Shown here one piece after another: positions 1 through 10,424 of a stretch of 64,000 bases of DNA. The stretch comes from Aquamicrobium defluvii (GTDB lineage: Bacteria > Pseudomonadota > Alphaproteobacteria > Rhizobiales > Rhizobiaceae): contig NZ_SNZF01000002.1 of the NCBI RefSeq assembly GCF_004363725.1, positions 207,169-271,168 on the forward strand, written 5' to 3'. Both the position numbers and the translations under genes were made by a program. A model generated the notes under the pieces. That model was not told the DNA's origin. It did no database searches and worked only from the letters and a program-made list of their open reading frames with translations. Positions within the stretch are counted from its first letter, which is position 1; each line of letters opens with the position of its first letter.

Positions 1-180
1 TCCGGGGGATCCGATGATACCTCGCGGATGGCGCATCGGGTGCGGCTCTTGGCGGCACGGAGGTGGCGGGCGGGCCTGTATGCGGCCATGAGAAGCCGCC
101 GGGAGAGGTTCGCAAGCCGCGGCATGACGAACCTGCCCCCGATCCTTCCAGAGGAAGGATCGCACCGTCAGGCCATGTGA
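1..180 (+). CDS. 3' end of an unrecognised gene (5' part outside window)
   Basis: Reading frame 1 is open from the first base to a TGA at 178-180, giving 59 residues that end in ...EEGSHRQAM. The fragment is Arg-rich and I recognise no domain in it. It stops a few bases before an intergenic repeat that begins near 186, which is where such repeats sit beside several other genes in this window. A chance open frame in GC-rich DNA cannot be excluded because neither the start nor any motif is visible. Confidence 0.3.
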   Translation, partial: SGGSDDTSRMAHRVRLLAARRWRAGLYAAMRSRRERFASRGMTNLPPILPEEGSHRQAM

Positions 181-185
181 TCGAA

Positions 186-262
186 CGACTGCCGCTCTAT
201 CTGTTTGTTTTCGCCGTATTTATGCGACGTCGAGTGATTCCACCTGACGGCAAAATGCTCTA
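186..262 (-). repeat. Rhizobial-type intergenic repeat, copy 1 (single module)
   Basis: Read on the minus strand it runs from TAGAGC at 262 to GCGGCAG near 188. It matches, with scattered substitutions, the first module of the larger repeat at 35111-35214; both share a CGTCGCATAAAT core and an AACAAACAGATAGAGCGGC end. It abuts exactly the point where the IS481 transposase reading frame is lost. Confidence 0.8.
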
Positions 263-1080
263 AGCGTTTGACGGTGGCATCCTTGATGGTGCGGTTCATC
301 CTCCCGACCTGTCCGTTGGTCCATGGATGCCTGGCCTTGGTGGTTCGGTGGTCGATGTCGTTTGTGGCGCAGGCGTATTCGAAGTCATGAGCCCGGAAGA
401 GTTCGCCGTTGGCGATTGCCTCCCTGACCAACGGCACGGCCGACCCGCCGGCACCCGGCGTCGTGAACTGGATGCCGTTGTCGGTGAGCACGGTGTGGAT
501 CTTTCAGGGCACCGCCTCGATCAGCCGCAACAGGAACTCCCTCGAGACAACGGTGGCGAGACAGCGGTGGTGGCCCTCTCGTGCAGTTCGGCGAAGGCGA
601 ACTTCGACGTGCGGTCGGTGGCGACGAACATGCGCAGCTTGCCCTGTTCGGTCCGCCCCTCGGCAATGTCGATGTGGAAGTAGCCGATCGGATAGCTCTT
701 GAAGTTCCTTTTCGCCGGCCTGTCGCCCTCGACGCCCGCCAGTCGGCCGATGCCATGGCGCCGAAGGCAGCGGTGCAATGACGAGCGGGCCAGGTGCGGG
801 ATTGTCGGCTGCAAGGCATAGAGGCAGTCGTCGAGCGGCGGCAGCGTGTGCTTGCGCAAGGCGACGATGATCGCTTCCTCCTCGACCGAAAGCACCGTCG
901 AGTGCGGCTCCTTCGGTCCCGTCGGACGATCGGCCACCGAGGTCCGCTTCTTCCATTCGGCAACCGTCTTCTGGGTGATGCCGTAGCGCTTCGAGAGCGT
1001 CCTCAGCTCTCTTGACTATGCTGTATCGCTCGACGGACCGCCTCCGTCGTCGTGGCGCTGCCGTGCAGAACCTGGCCCAT
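263..1080 (-). pseudogene. IS481-family transposase remnant (frameshifted, truncated)
   Basis: The ATG at 1078-1080 starts MGQVLHGSATTTEAVRRAIQ, the N-terminus typical of IS481-family transposases. A single-base deletion near 1005 breaks the frame; it resumes as LRTLSKRYGIT and runs through the helix-turn-helix and the first part of the DDE integrase core (GYFHIDIAE carries a catalytic Asp). A second frameshift lies near 560 and an in-frame TGA at 504-506 replaces a sense codon. The last piece contains LTDNGIQF and HPWTNGQVGRMNRT with the remaining DDE residues, then stops being transposase at 263, where repeat sequence begins. The C-terminal third is missing, so the gene cannot make active enzyme. 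Confidence 0.9.
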
Positions 1081-1135
1081 AGCGCATCCTTCGATTCGGA
1101 AAACAAGGATGCCCATCAAACCGTGGGATCAAACA
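263..1135 (-). mobile_element. IS481-family insertion sequence remnant
   Basis: The transposase-upstream end appears intact. Just outside the start codon the minus strand has TGTTTGATCCCACGG at 1135-1121, which looks like an IS481-type terminal inverted repeat beginning with TG. The opposite end is absent: transposase sequence is cut at 263 and continues as an intergenic repeat, so no paired terminal repeat or target duplication can be shown. The remnant is flanked on both sides by intergenic repeats (186-262 and 1137-1243). Confidence 0.75.
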
Positions 1136-1136
1136 T

Positions 1137-1243
1137 CCAAAGCATGTCGCCCGAAAGTGGGAACCGGTTTCGGGATAACGACATGCGTAAAAACAATAAC
1201 TTGAAGCGCAAGAGTCGAATCGGGGAGATCGCGACGCGCTTTA
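1137..1243. repeat. Rhizobial-type intergenic palindromic repeat, copy 2
   Basis: Two adjacent dyads make up the element: GCATGTCG (1142-1149) pairs with CGACATGC (1179-1186), and AAGCGC (1204-1209) pairs with GCGCTT (1237-1242). The inner text AAAGTGGGAACCGGTTT resembles short repeats scattered through Mesorhizobium-like genomes (recalled, not searched). It begins immediately beyond the putative end of the IS remnant. Confidence 0.65.
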
Positions 1244-1305
1244 GGTTCATGCCTCTTCGCAGGGTGCCTGTCGCCGGCGCATCCGAAGCGCGGTTGCCTT
1301 TCAGG

Positions 1306-1333
1306 CAAAAAGAAAGGCGCCCGGGGGCGCCTT
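1306..1333 (-). terminator. Rho-independent terminator for minus-strand transcription
   Basis: On the minus strand AAGGCGCC-CCCG-GGCGCCTT (1333-1314) forms an 8-bp perfect stem with a 4-base loop, followed by TTTCTTTTT. It lies about 300 bases beyond the aacS stop, so it may end the aacS message or a separate small transcript. Confidence 0.75.
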
Positions 1334-1347
1334 GAGTTTGCTTTCTG

Positions 1348-1407
1348 TCACAACGGGCGGAGACTGCTGCGTTCCACGCGGGGGCTTGTCGAACGAAGGT
1401 TCTCCAT
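1348..1407 (-). CDS. Possible 19-residue small ORF just before a terminator
   Basis: An ATG at 1407-1405 opens 19 codons (starts MENLRST, ends SSLRPL) closed by TGA at 1350-1348. A good ribosome-binding site, AGGTGAG, lies about five bases upstream, and the strong terminator at 1333-1306 follows. I recognise no family. It could be a small protein, a leader peptide or chance; no gene lies downstream for a leader to regulate apart from the IS remnant. Confidence 0.3.
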   Translation of the reverse strand: MENLRSTSPRVERSSLRPL

Positions 1408-1534
1408 AAAACTCACCTGCGAGTATCGCGGTGAAGACCTTAACAAGTCCTTACCGGCGCCCGAAAAAATTTACCGATCACTATCAGATGTAAAGCCTTG
1501 GTAAACTGCGCAATTAACCCGCTGTTGACCATAA

Positions 1535-1583
1535 GCAGCCGGAGCAATGGGGTTCCGCCGTATCGTTGCGTTGCTCCGGCTGC
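1535..1583. other. 13-bp perfect inverted repeat downstream of aacS
   Basis: GCAGCCGGAGCAA (1535-1547) is exactly complementary to TTGCTCCGGCTGC (1571-1583) across a 23-base loop. It has no following T run on either strand, so it looks more like a protein-binding dyad, an mRNA 3' stem or part of a small RNA than a terminator. Confidence 0.5.
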
Positions 1584-1607
1584 CTGTTTGGCTGCATTCG
1601 TGCGACG

Positions 1608-1625
1608 CCGGACATCTCTGTCCGG
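1608..1625. other. Short hairpin immediately after the aacS stop
   Basis: CCGGACA-TCTC-TGTCCGG is a 7-bp perfect stem 11 bases past the aacS stop codon. It has no T tract. It could stabilise the message 3' end. Confidence 0.35.
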
Positions 1626-1636
1626 CTGGAAAATGC

Positions 1637-3595
<1,959 letters not shown>

Positions 3596-3622
3596 CGGCG
3601 GCCTCCCATGCCCGTTCCGGAT

Positions 3623-3635
3623 TGTATGTGATACA
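3623..3635. promoter_or_regulatory. Candidate operator upstream of aacS
   Basis: TGTAT-GTG-ATACA is a perfect 5-bp-arm palindrome 28 bases upstream of the aacS start codon, within the region expected to hold the promoter or leader. No regulator is linked to it here. Confidence 0.25.
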
Positions 3636-3784
3636 CGTTAAGCATACTGCATCTGCCAACCGCAAGTTCGATGATGGCGACAGGCGAATGTACGCAATGC
3701 GTCATGAGCCGGCCATAAACACTTGAAATGCGTCAGACACAGGTTACACCTTGCGCCCACCTGGCGTGATGCGGAAAGGGCAAG

Positions 3785-5656
3785 ATGACGTCGAGCTGGA
3801 TCCGGCGTGGCTCATGGGCGCTTGGCATCGCGGCGGCTGTCGCGGCGCTGGGGGTGGCTGCCCTGCCCTACGTCGCTTCAAACAGAATCGTGCGCGACCG
3901 CATCGCCTGGGAAATGAGCCGCTGGACCGGCTACCGGGTCACCATTTCCGGTTCCCCGCGGATCGAAGTCTGGCCACAGCTCAACGCCGTGCTGACACAG
4001 GTGTCCTTGTCGAAATGGAGCGACGCCGAACGGCAGCCGGCGATCTATGCCGAACGGGTCGAGGTGGGCCTTTCGGCCATGGCGGCGCTGCGCGGCGAGG
4101 TAAGGTTTTCCTCCACCCGGCTGATCCGCCCCACCATCAAGGTCGAACGTACAGCTTCCGGGCTCTATCTTCCGCCCATGCCGGATGGCGGCAGCATCGG
4201 CCGCGCCATCGAGACCGCGCGCGCCATGGTCGAGGCCGGTGCCGCGGAACCTGACCCTGCCGCGCTGCCGCGGGATGCCATCGGCAGCGTGGAAATCCGC
4301 GACGGACGCATCGTCACAAAGGTCAACGGCAAGGATACCGAGATACTGACGGGCGTGGGCGCGCGCGCAAACTGGGCAGCGCCGGGCGCACCGGCATCGC
4401 TTTCCGCTTCCGCGATCTGGCGGGGCGAGAACATCGCCATCGATGCCGCCACACAGAAGCCGCTTCTGCTTGCTGCCGGCGGGACCGCGCCGCTCTCCTT
4501 CTCCGTAAAGGCAGCGCCCGCAAACCTGTCTTTCGAGGGCAAGGCCGGCCTGGCCGCCAACCCGTTCGTCGAAGGCGACGTGAAATTCCAGTCGCCTTCG
4601 CTGCGCCGCGTCATGGAATGGACGGGCATGCGCATGGCCAATTCCACCAGTATCTCGGCGGTTTCCATCTCCAGCCGCCTCCTGGGCGATGCAGAGCGCA
4701 TGAAATTTGAGAATGCCCAGATTGCACTGGGCGGAAACCCGGGAACCGGCGCGCTCGACCTCGGCTACGGCGAAGGCGGCCGGCCCACCCTTTCCGGCAC
4801 GCTGGCTTTCGATACGCTCGACCTCGGCCCCTTCGTTTCGGCCTTCACGCCGCTTGCGAACCCCTCCGCATTGAGTGCGGACGACATCGACGCCACCCTC
4901 GCCGGCCTGCTCAACCTCGACCTCAGGCTTTCCGCGGTCAAGGCGACAGCCGGCAACATACCGCTGACCGCGCTTGCCGCCACCATTCAGGTCAAGGACG
5001 GACTGTCGGTTTTCGACGTATCGGATGCGGCCGCTTTCGGCGGCAACATCCAGACCGGCATCCGCTTCGACCGCACCCCCGGCGGAACGCTGGCCGAGAT
5101 AAGGCTGCTCGCTTCGGACATCAACGGAGCCGCCTTTGGCTCCGCCGTCGGCATGACCCGCCTGATGCCGACCGGAAAAGGTACGGTGTCCGTCATCCTC
5201 AAGGGACCGGGCAAGAGCTGGAACTCCGTCATGGAGAACGCGGACGGCTCGATTTCCGCGACCTTCGGACCGGGTGCGCTCTCCGGGCTCGATCTCGCAG
5301 CCTTCCTCAAACGCAATTCGGAAGGCGGGTTCTTCCCGCTTGACGACGTCGCCAACGGCAGCGTGCCCATCGACGGTGCGGAATTCAAGGCAAGCGTGGC
5401 CAAAGGCGTCGTGCGCATAGAGAAGGCGCAGGCCAATCAGGGCGCCTCGCGCCTGTGGCTCACCGGGATCATGCCCTATGCCGGTCGCGGGCTGGCGCTG
5501 ACCGGGGGAATTTCGAACCAGCAGCCGCCCGCAGCGGCCTCGGGTGGCGAAAGCGCCGAAGCGCCTGCCCCGGCCGCCCGGCAAACCCAGTTCTTCGTCG
5601 GGGGAAGCTGGACAGCGCCTTTCATTTCCCCCATCGCCGGCCCCGGCCCCAACTGA
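3785..5656 (+). CDS. AsmA-family envelope protein
   Basis: A 623-residue protein with a single N-terminal membrane segment (about residues 11-30, GIAAAVAALGVAALPYVA) followed by a long periplasmic part. The start of the mature region (WEMSRWTGYRVTISGSPRIEVWPQLNAVL) is the typical AsmA N-domain, and the C-terminal third contains the AsmA_2-like stretch around GADGSISATFGPGALSGLDLA. Family members form long lipid-transport-like grooves between inner and outer membrane. A Pro/Ala-rich tail precedes the end. It is convergent with the L,D-transpeptidase gene (9 bases apart), another envelope protein. The substrate is unknown. Confidence 0.85.
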   Translation: MTSSWIRRGSWALGIAAAVAALGVAALPYVASNRIVRDRIAWEMSRWTGYRVTISGSPRIEVWPQLNAVLTQVSLSKWSDAERQPAIYAERVEVGLSAMAALRGEVRFSSTRLIRPTIKVERTASGLYLPPMPDGGSIGRAIETARAMVEAGAAEPDPAALPRDAIGSVEIRDGRIVTKVNGKDTEILTGVGARANWAAPGAPASLSASAIWRGENIAIDAATQKPLLLAAGGTAPLSFSVKAAPANLSFEGKAGLAANPFVEGDVKFQSPSLRRVMEWTGMRMANSTSISAVSISSRLLGDAERMKFENAQIALGGNPGTGALDLGYGEGGRPTLSGTLAFDTLDLGPFVSAFTPLANPSALSADDIDATLAGLLNLDLRLSAVKATAGNIPLTALAATIQVKDGLSVFDVSDAAAFGGNIQTGIRFDRTPGGTLAEIRLLASDINGAAFGSAVGMTRLMPTGKGTVSVILKGPGKSWNSVMENADGSISATFGPGALSGLDLAAFLKRNSEGGFFPLDDVANGSVPIDGAEFKASVAKGVVRIEKAQANQGASRLWLTGIMPYAGRGLALTGGISNQQPPAAASGGESAEAPAPAARQTQFFVGGSWTAPFISPIAGPGPN

Positions 5657-5665
5657 GGCGCGGAC

Positions 5666-6451
5666 CTACACCGCCAGCAGATGCCGCCTGGCGGGATCGG
5701 GGATCACCACGACAGCGCTGCCGTCCCGGACGGTGTCATGCAGGTGGATGATGTCCTGGTTGACCAGGCGGATGCAGCCGGAGGACACTTCCTTGCCGAT
5801 CGACCACTCCTCCGGCGAGCCGTGAATGCGGTAAAGCGTGTCCCTGCCATCCTTGTGGATGTAGAGAGCCCGGGCGCCGAGCGGATTGCGGAGGCCGGGA
5901 CCCATGCCGCCATTGGCGATGCTGTAGGGCTCGAGTTCGGGTTGACGCGCCACCATCTCGTCCGGGGGGGTCCAGCGCGGCCATGCCCGGCGATAGGCCA
6001 TGACGGCGCGGCCCGCCCAGGCAAAGCCCTCGCGACCGACACCGATGCCGTAACGCGTCGCCCGCCCGCCTCGTCCGACGTGATAGAGATATTTCGCCGG
6101 CGTATCGACGATCAGCGTTCCTGGCTTTTCCGGCGTGTCATAGTCGATTTCGGTGCGCCAGAACCTTTCGTCGAGCTTGGAGATGTCGACCGCCGGAATC
6201 GAGAACTGCTCATGGGGCATGGCGTCGTACATTGCTGGACGTACCCGTTTCGGTGTGGCCCGAACCGGAGCAGGAGGGGGCGTTGAAGGCGCTCCCGCCG
6301 AGACGCAGCCGGCAAGCGCTGCGGCGCTGGCGCCGATGACAAATGCCCGCCGCGTCAGGCCGGCGACATGGTTGCTTCGTTCACTCAAGGCTCGCAGATC
6401 CTCTTCAAGATTTGTCCCGGGCGCTGGATCAAACTGCCCTGCCTTAAGCAC
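5666..6451 (-). CDS. L,D-transpeptidase (YkuD/ErfK family), probable lipoprotein
   Basis: Family enzymes make 3-3 peptidoglycan cross-links or attach proteins to peptidoglycan. The catalytic YkuD domain covers roughly residues 110-255, with HGSPEEW and the nucleophile motif SSGCIRLVNQD near the C-terminus. An export signal, TRRAFVIGASAAALAGC, starts near residue 33 with twin arginines and a lipobox-like LAGC, suggesting a membrane-anchored form. The longest frame uses GTG at 6449-6451 with a poor ribosome site; a TTG at 6388 (LSERSN...) is a plausible alternative and would place the signal closer to the start. The gene is divergent from asnB and convergent with the AsmA-family gene. Confidence 0.85.
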   Translation of the reverse strand: MLKAGQFDPAPGTNLEEDLRALSERSNHVAGLTRRAFVIGASAAALAGCVSAGAPSTPPPAPVRATPKRVRPAMYDAMPHEQFSIPAVDISKLDERFWRTEIDYDTPEKPGTLIVDTPAKYLYHVGRGGRATRYGIGVGREGFAWAGRAVMAYRRAWPRWTPPDEMVARQPELEPYSIANGGMGPGLRNPLGARALYIHKDGRDTLYRIHGSPEEWSIGKEVSSGCIRLVNQDIIHLHDTVRDGSAVVVIPDPARRHLLAV

Positions 6452-6671
6452 ACCTTAAGCCTATGAAGCGGCACCCATGGTGTTACGCGTCCAGTTTGAT
6501 AGGTTGTTAGTATTCAGGGCCTAGTGTTGTGCCTGCAGCAAACAGGCAACTTCAGGGTGCAGACTTGATCAGCAACGTCCGGCCTTCGTCGGAGCAGAAA
6601 AATTGCGTGGCCGGGAATCCGTGCTGCCACGGAGGCCATTCCATGCCGCACTGTTTCGCAGGACATTTCAG

Positions 6672-8576
6672 ATGTGCGGCATAGCCGGTTATTTCGGCCA
6701 TCTGCGCCAGGATGAATCCCGCAGCCTGCTGCATGGCATGAGCGCCGCCATCGCCCACCGCGGTCCGGATGGCGAAGGCATCCATGCCGACGGGCAATTC
6801 GGGTTTGCGCACCGGCGTCTTGCCGTCATCGATCTCTCGCCCGACGGCGCACAACCGATGGCCAGCGGCGATGGGTCGCTATGCATCACCTACAACGGCG
6901 AGATCTTCAACCATATCGAGCTGCGCGCAATGCTCGAAGGGCGTGGCAGGCGCTTCAGAACCGCCAGCGACACCGAGGTCCTGCTTCAACTTTACGATGA
7001 ATACGGACCGGACTGCCTCAGCCACCTCAATGGCGATTTCGCTTTTGCGATATGGGACGCGAAGCGCCGCCGCATGGTTCTGGCACGCGACCGCATGGGC
7101 GTGCGGCCGCTGGTCTACACATGGCACCAGGGCCTTTTCTACTTCGCTTCCGAGGTAAAGGCGCTGTTCACCGTGCCGGGGATAGAGGCCAGACTCGACC
7201 CTGTCGCTCTCGATCAGGTCTTCACCTTATGGGCACCGATCGCGCCGCGGACGGGTTTCACGGGCATTTCGGAGCTGCCGCCAGGTCACCTCATGATCGT
7301 CGAGGCGGGCAAGGCGGACGTCAGACCTTACTGGACCCTGTCGTTCCCGGACAAGGGGGACGAAAGCGATCGTCCGCAGGGCGAGCTTGTCGAGGAATTG
7401 CGGGCCCTGCTCGAAGATGCGACGCGCATCCGTCTGCGTGCCGACGTCGAGGTCGGCTCATTGCTTTCGGGCGGGCTCGACTCGTCCATGCTCACGGCCC
7501 TCGCCGCACGGGTGGTGCCGGGCCGGTTGCGCAGCTTCGGCATCACCTTCGAGGATCCCGAGTTCGATGAAAGCACCTGGCAGCAAACCATGGCGGACGC
7601 ACTTGGCGTCACGCACCATTCGGTCGCCTGCCGGTCTGCCGACATAGCAAGCGTGTTTCCGGCGGTCGTCCGCCATGCGGAGCGCAGCCTGCTGCGCACA
7701 GCGCCGGCGCCGATGTACCGGCTGGCCCGGTCCGTGCGCGAACAGGGGGTGAAAGTCGTTCTTTCCGGCGAGGGCGCCGACGAGATATTCGCAGGCTACG
7801 ATCTCTTCAGGGAGGCGTCCATTCGCCGCTTCTGCGCCCGCCAGCCGGGCTCGGCGATCCGTCCCCACCTGTTTCGCAGGATCTATCCCTATCTGCCGTC
7901 GCTTCGGCAGCAGACGCCGGATTACCTTGCCGCCTTTTTCGGCGTCAACGTGGACGATGCAGCCGACCCGCTGTTTTCGCACCGGCCCCGCTTCCGCACC
8001 ACAGCCGGCACAAAAATGTTCTTCTCGGCAGATCTGCGCGCCGAACTCGGCTCCTACGATGCGGCCGAGGAGCTTGCATCGCTTCTGCCCGACTCATTCC
8101 GGCGCTGGCACCCCCTGCATCAGGCGCTTTATCTGGAGACACGCTTTTTATTGCCCGGCTACATACTGGCCAGCCAGGGTGACCGCATGGCAATGGCGCA
8201 TGGCGTCGAAGCACGCTTTCCTTTCCTCGACTACAGGGTGGTGGAATTCGGTGCGAACCTTCCCCCCGGCGCCAAACTCAGGGTTCTTCGGGAAAAGCAC
8301 ATCCTGCGGGAGGTTGCGGCCGACATTGTGCCGCCCGTCATAGCCCAGCGGCGCAAGCAGCCTTACCGCGCACCCGACAGCGCATCCTTCAGGGAAGCGA
8401 ACTACGCTGCGGAATTGCTGTCGCCCGAGGCGGTTTCGTCGACGAGCCTGTTCAATCCGGCCATGACCGGCCGTCTCCTCGACAAGAGCCGTCGAAGCGG
8501 GTTGAACGGCTTCCGGGACAATGCCGCCTTCGTCGGCGTGCTTTCCACGCAGCTTTTGTCAGATGAATTTCTATAG
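6672..8576 (+). CDS. asnB: Glutamine-dependent asparagine-synthetase-like amidotransferase
   Basis: A 634-residue two-domain amidotransferase. The ATG is set by MCGIAGYFG: Cys2 is the glutaminase nucleophile, so longer upstream starts can be discarded. The N-domain has NGEIFN and SDTEVLL; the C-domain has the ATP-pyrophosphatase loop SGGLDSS at about 265-271 and GEGADEIFAGY. All expected catalytic motifs are present. Standard AsnB amidates aspartate, but members in biosynthetic clusters amidate other adenylated acids. Being first in an operon with a carrier protein, an adenylating ligase and a NadE-like enzyme argues for a specialised substrate. AGGA lies 9 bases before the start. Confidence 0.9.
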   Translation: MCGIAGYFGHLRQDESRSLLHGMSAAIAHRGPDGEGIHADGQFGFAHRRLAVIDLSPDGAQPMASGDGSLCITYNGEIFNHIELRAMLEGRGRRFRTASDTEVLLQLYDEYGPDCLSHLNGDFAFAIWDAKRRRMVLARDRMGVRPLVYTWHQGLFYFASEVKALFTVPGIEARLDPVALDQVFTLWAPIAPRTGFTGISELPPGHLMIVEAGKADVRPYWTLSFPDKGDESDRPQGELVEELRALLEDATRIRLRADVEVGSLLSGGLDSSMLTALAARVVPGRLRSFGITFEDPEFDESTWQQTMADALGVTHHSVACRSADIASVFPAVVRHAERSLLRTAPAPMYRLARSVREQGVKVVLSGEGADEIFAGYDLFREASIRRFCARQPGSAIRPHLFRRIYPYLPSLRQQTPDYLAAFFGVNVDDAADPLFSHRPRFRTTAGTKMFFSADLRAELGSYDAAEELASLLPDSFRRWHPLHQALYLETRFLLPGYILASQGDRMAMAHGVEARFPFLDYRVVEFGANLPPGAKLRVLREKHILREVAADIVPPVIAQRRKQPYRAPDSASFREANYAAELLSPEAVSSTSLFNPAMTGRLLDKSRRSGLNGFRDNAAFVGVLSTQLLSDEFL

Positions 8577-8619
8577 CTGGCACAGTGATGGCCAGAGTTC
8601 AGCATGAAAGGCTAATCCC

Positions 8620-8880
8620 ATGTCCGAAACCGTCCAAAATCAGGTCCGCACCTTCGTCGTGGACAATTTCCTGTTCGGCGATCAGGACGCGCTTTCAGGG
8701 GACGATCAGTCGCTGATCGAGAATGACGTCATCGACTCCACCGGTGTTCTGGAGCTGGTTTCCTTCATCGAGGAGCGCTTCGGCATCGCCATGTCCGATG
8801 CCGAGATCGTGCCGGCCAATCTGGACTCGGTATCGCGTATTGCCGCCTTCATCGAACGCAAGCGCGAAACGGTGAACTGA
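8620..8880 (+). CDS. Acyl/aryl carrier protein (free-standing)
   Basis: An 86-residue acidic four-helix carrier. Ser40 in DVIDSTGVLELV is the expected 4'-phosphopantetheine site (DST instead of the common DSL), followed by a typical helix with FIEERFGIAMSD. It starts 43 bases after asnB and ends 8 bases before the ligase gene, so all are probably one transcript. No phosphopantetheinyl transferase is nearby; a housekeeping one would have to modify it. It is clearly not the fatty-acid AcpP, since no fab genes flank it. Confidence 0.9.
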   Translation: MSETVQNQVRTFVVDNFLFGDQDALSGDDQSLIENDVIDSTGVLELVSFIEERFGIAMSDAEIVPANLDSVSRIAAFIERKRETVN

Positions 8881-8888
8881 GGCCGGCG

Positions 8889-10421
8889 ATGCGTATCGAA
8901 GCACTTCTCAGGCAGAGCGCGCGGTCCGCGCCTGACAAGGTCGCGGTCACCGCCGGCGATACGCGCCTGAGCTATGCCGAACTCGATGCGCAGTCCGACC
9001 GGCTTGCGGCGTCGCTGCTGAAGGAAGGCGTCGGGCAGGGCGACCGGGTTGCCGTGCTGATGGAGAACATTCCCGAAGCGGCCATCGCAATATTCGCGGT
9101 ACTGAAGGCTGGCGCGATCTTCTGCCCGATCAACCCTCAGCTCAAGGCGGGCGGCGTTGCCCTGATCCTCCACGATGCGCGCCCGCGCGCGATCCTGACC
9201 CAGGCCAGGTTCATCGCCTTGTGCAGGGAGGCTTCCGCCGGGCTCAGCCTGCCGCCGCTGCTGATCTCGAAGCGTGCGCCGACCGCTTTGCCGGAAGGCG
9301 TCCTGCCGTTCGACGAACTTGTCGAAAATGGCGGTGGAGCGCTGCCGGAAGCCGGCGATGACGGCAAACTGGCAATGATCATCTATACATCGGGATCAAC
9401 CGGCAGGCCCAAAGGCGTGATGATGAGCCATTCGGCCATGGATGCCGCATCCCGATCCATCGCCCTTTATCTGGACCACCGTTCCAGCGATGTGGTGTTG
9501 TGCCCGTTGCCGCTTGCCTTCACCTATGGCCTCTACCAGCTTCTGGTGTGCGTGCGCACAGGCGCGCATCTGGTGCTGGAGCGCAATTTCGCCTTCCCGC
9601 ATGCGGTGCTGGAAAAGGCGCGGGCGGAGAACGTGACAGGCATGCCGCTGGTGCCGACCATTGCCGCCATGCTGCTCGCCATGAAGGAACTGGAGCCGGG
9701 CGCGCTGCCTGCATTGCGCTATCTCACCAACGCCGCCGCTCCCCTGCCGCCATCCCATGTGGATGGGCTGCGCAAGCTCTTTCCAGGTGTGCTGCTCTAT
9801 TGCATGTACGGGCTCACCGAATGCGCACGCGCAGCCTATCTCGACCCGGCCGAGCTCGACAGGAAGAACGGATCGGTCGGCAAGGCCATTCCCGATACGG
9901 AGGTTGCGGTCGTGGATGAGCAGGACCATCCGGTTCCGGCCGGAACGGTCGGCGAACTGGTGGTGCGCGGTCCCCACCTGATGCGCGGCTACTGGGAAAA
10001 TGCCGAAGCGACGCGGCAGGCCCTGCGCCCGGACCCGCTATCGGGGCGACTCCAGCTGCACACGGGCGATCTGTTTCGCACCGATGGGGAAGGCTTCCTC
10101 TATTTCGTCGGCCGCAAGGACGACATGCTGAAGGTGCGCGGGGAGAAAGTGGCCCCGCGCGAGGTGGAGGCCGCACTGTGTACCTGTCCCGGCGTGGTCG
10201 AGGCCGTCGCGTTCGGCCGTCCGGACCCGGTACAGGGCACCATATTGCATGCTGCCGTGGTGGCTTCCGATCCATCGCTCACCGAACGCGATCTGCTGCG
10301 CCACTGCGCGCGCAGCCTTCCTGATTTCATGGTGCCGAAGACAATCGGATTTCACACAGAGTTACCGAAAACCGCCAGCGGCAAGATTGCCCGCAGGCTG
10401 CTTGTAGAAAGTGGAGACTGA
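8889..10421 (+). CDS. AMP-forming acid ligase (ANL superfamily), probable carrier-protein loader
   Basis: A 510-residue adenylating enzyme. The phosphate loop IYTSGSTGRPKGVMMSH is near residues 160-176, YGLTEC is the adenine-binding motif, HTGDLFR is the A7-like motif, and LPKTASGKIARR at the C-terminus holds the catalytic lysine. It resembles acyl-CoA ligases of the type found beside free carrier proteins in polysaccharide and exosortase-associated clusters. The preceding carrier protein is the likely acceptor of the activated acid. It starts 8 bases after the carrier gene and ends 3 bases before the NadE-like gene. The acid substrate cannot be predicted from sequence by eye. Confidence 0.9.
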   Translation: MRIEALLRQSARSAPDKVAVTAGDTRLSYAELDAQSDRLAASLLKEGVGQGDRVAVLMENIPEAAIAIFAVLKAGAIFCPINPQLKAGGVALILHDARPRAILTQARFIALCREASAGLSLPPLLISKRAPTALPEGVLPFDELVENGGGALPEAGDDGKLAMIIYTSGSTGRPKGVMMSHSAMDAASRSIALYLDHRSSDVVLCPLPLAFTYGLYQLLVCVRTGAHLVLERNFAFPHAVLEKARAENVTGMPLVPTIAAMLLAMKELEPGALPALRYLTNAAAPLPPSHVDGLRKLFPGVLLYCMYGLTECARAAYLDPAELDRKNGSVGKAIPDTEVAVVDEQDHPVPAGTVGELVVRGPHLMRGYWENAEATRQALRPDPLSGRLQLHTGDLFRTDGEGFLYFVGRKDDMLKVRGEKVAPREVEAALCTCPGVVEAVAFGRPDPVQGTILHAAVVASDPSLTERDLLRHCARSLPDFMVPKTIGFHTELPKTASGKIARRLLVESGD

Positions 10422-10424
10422 AGG

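Noticed and set aside
504..506. In-frame TGA in the IS481 transposase as a possible selenocysteine codon
   Set aside because: The same gene carries two frameshifts and a truncation, so it is simple decay; no SECIS-like structure was seen.
1440..1454. CtrA binding site TTAA-N7-TTAC as an assigned feature
   Set aside because: One base off consensus and not placed at a recognised cell-cycle gene; mentioned only as supporting context.
8620..10421. Non-ribosomal peptide synthetase module
   Set aside because: There is no condensation or thioesterase domain; the carrier and ligase are separate small proteins.
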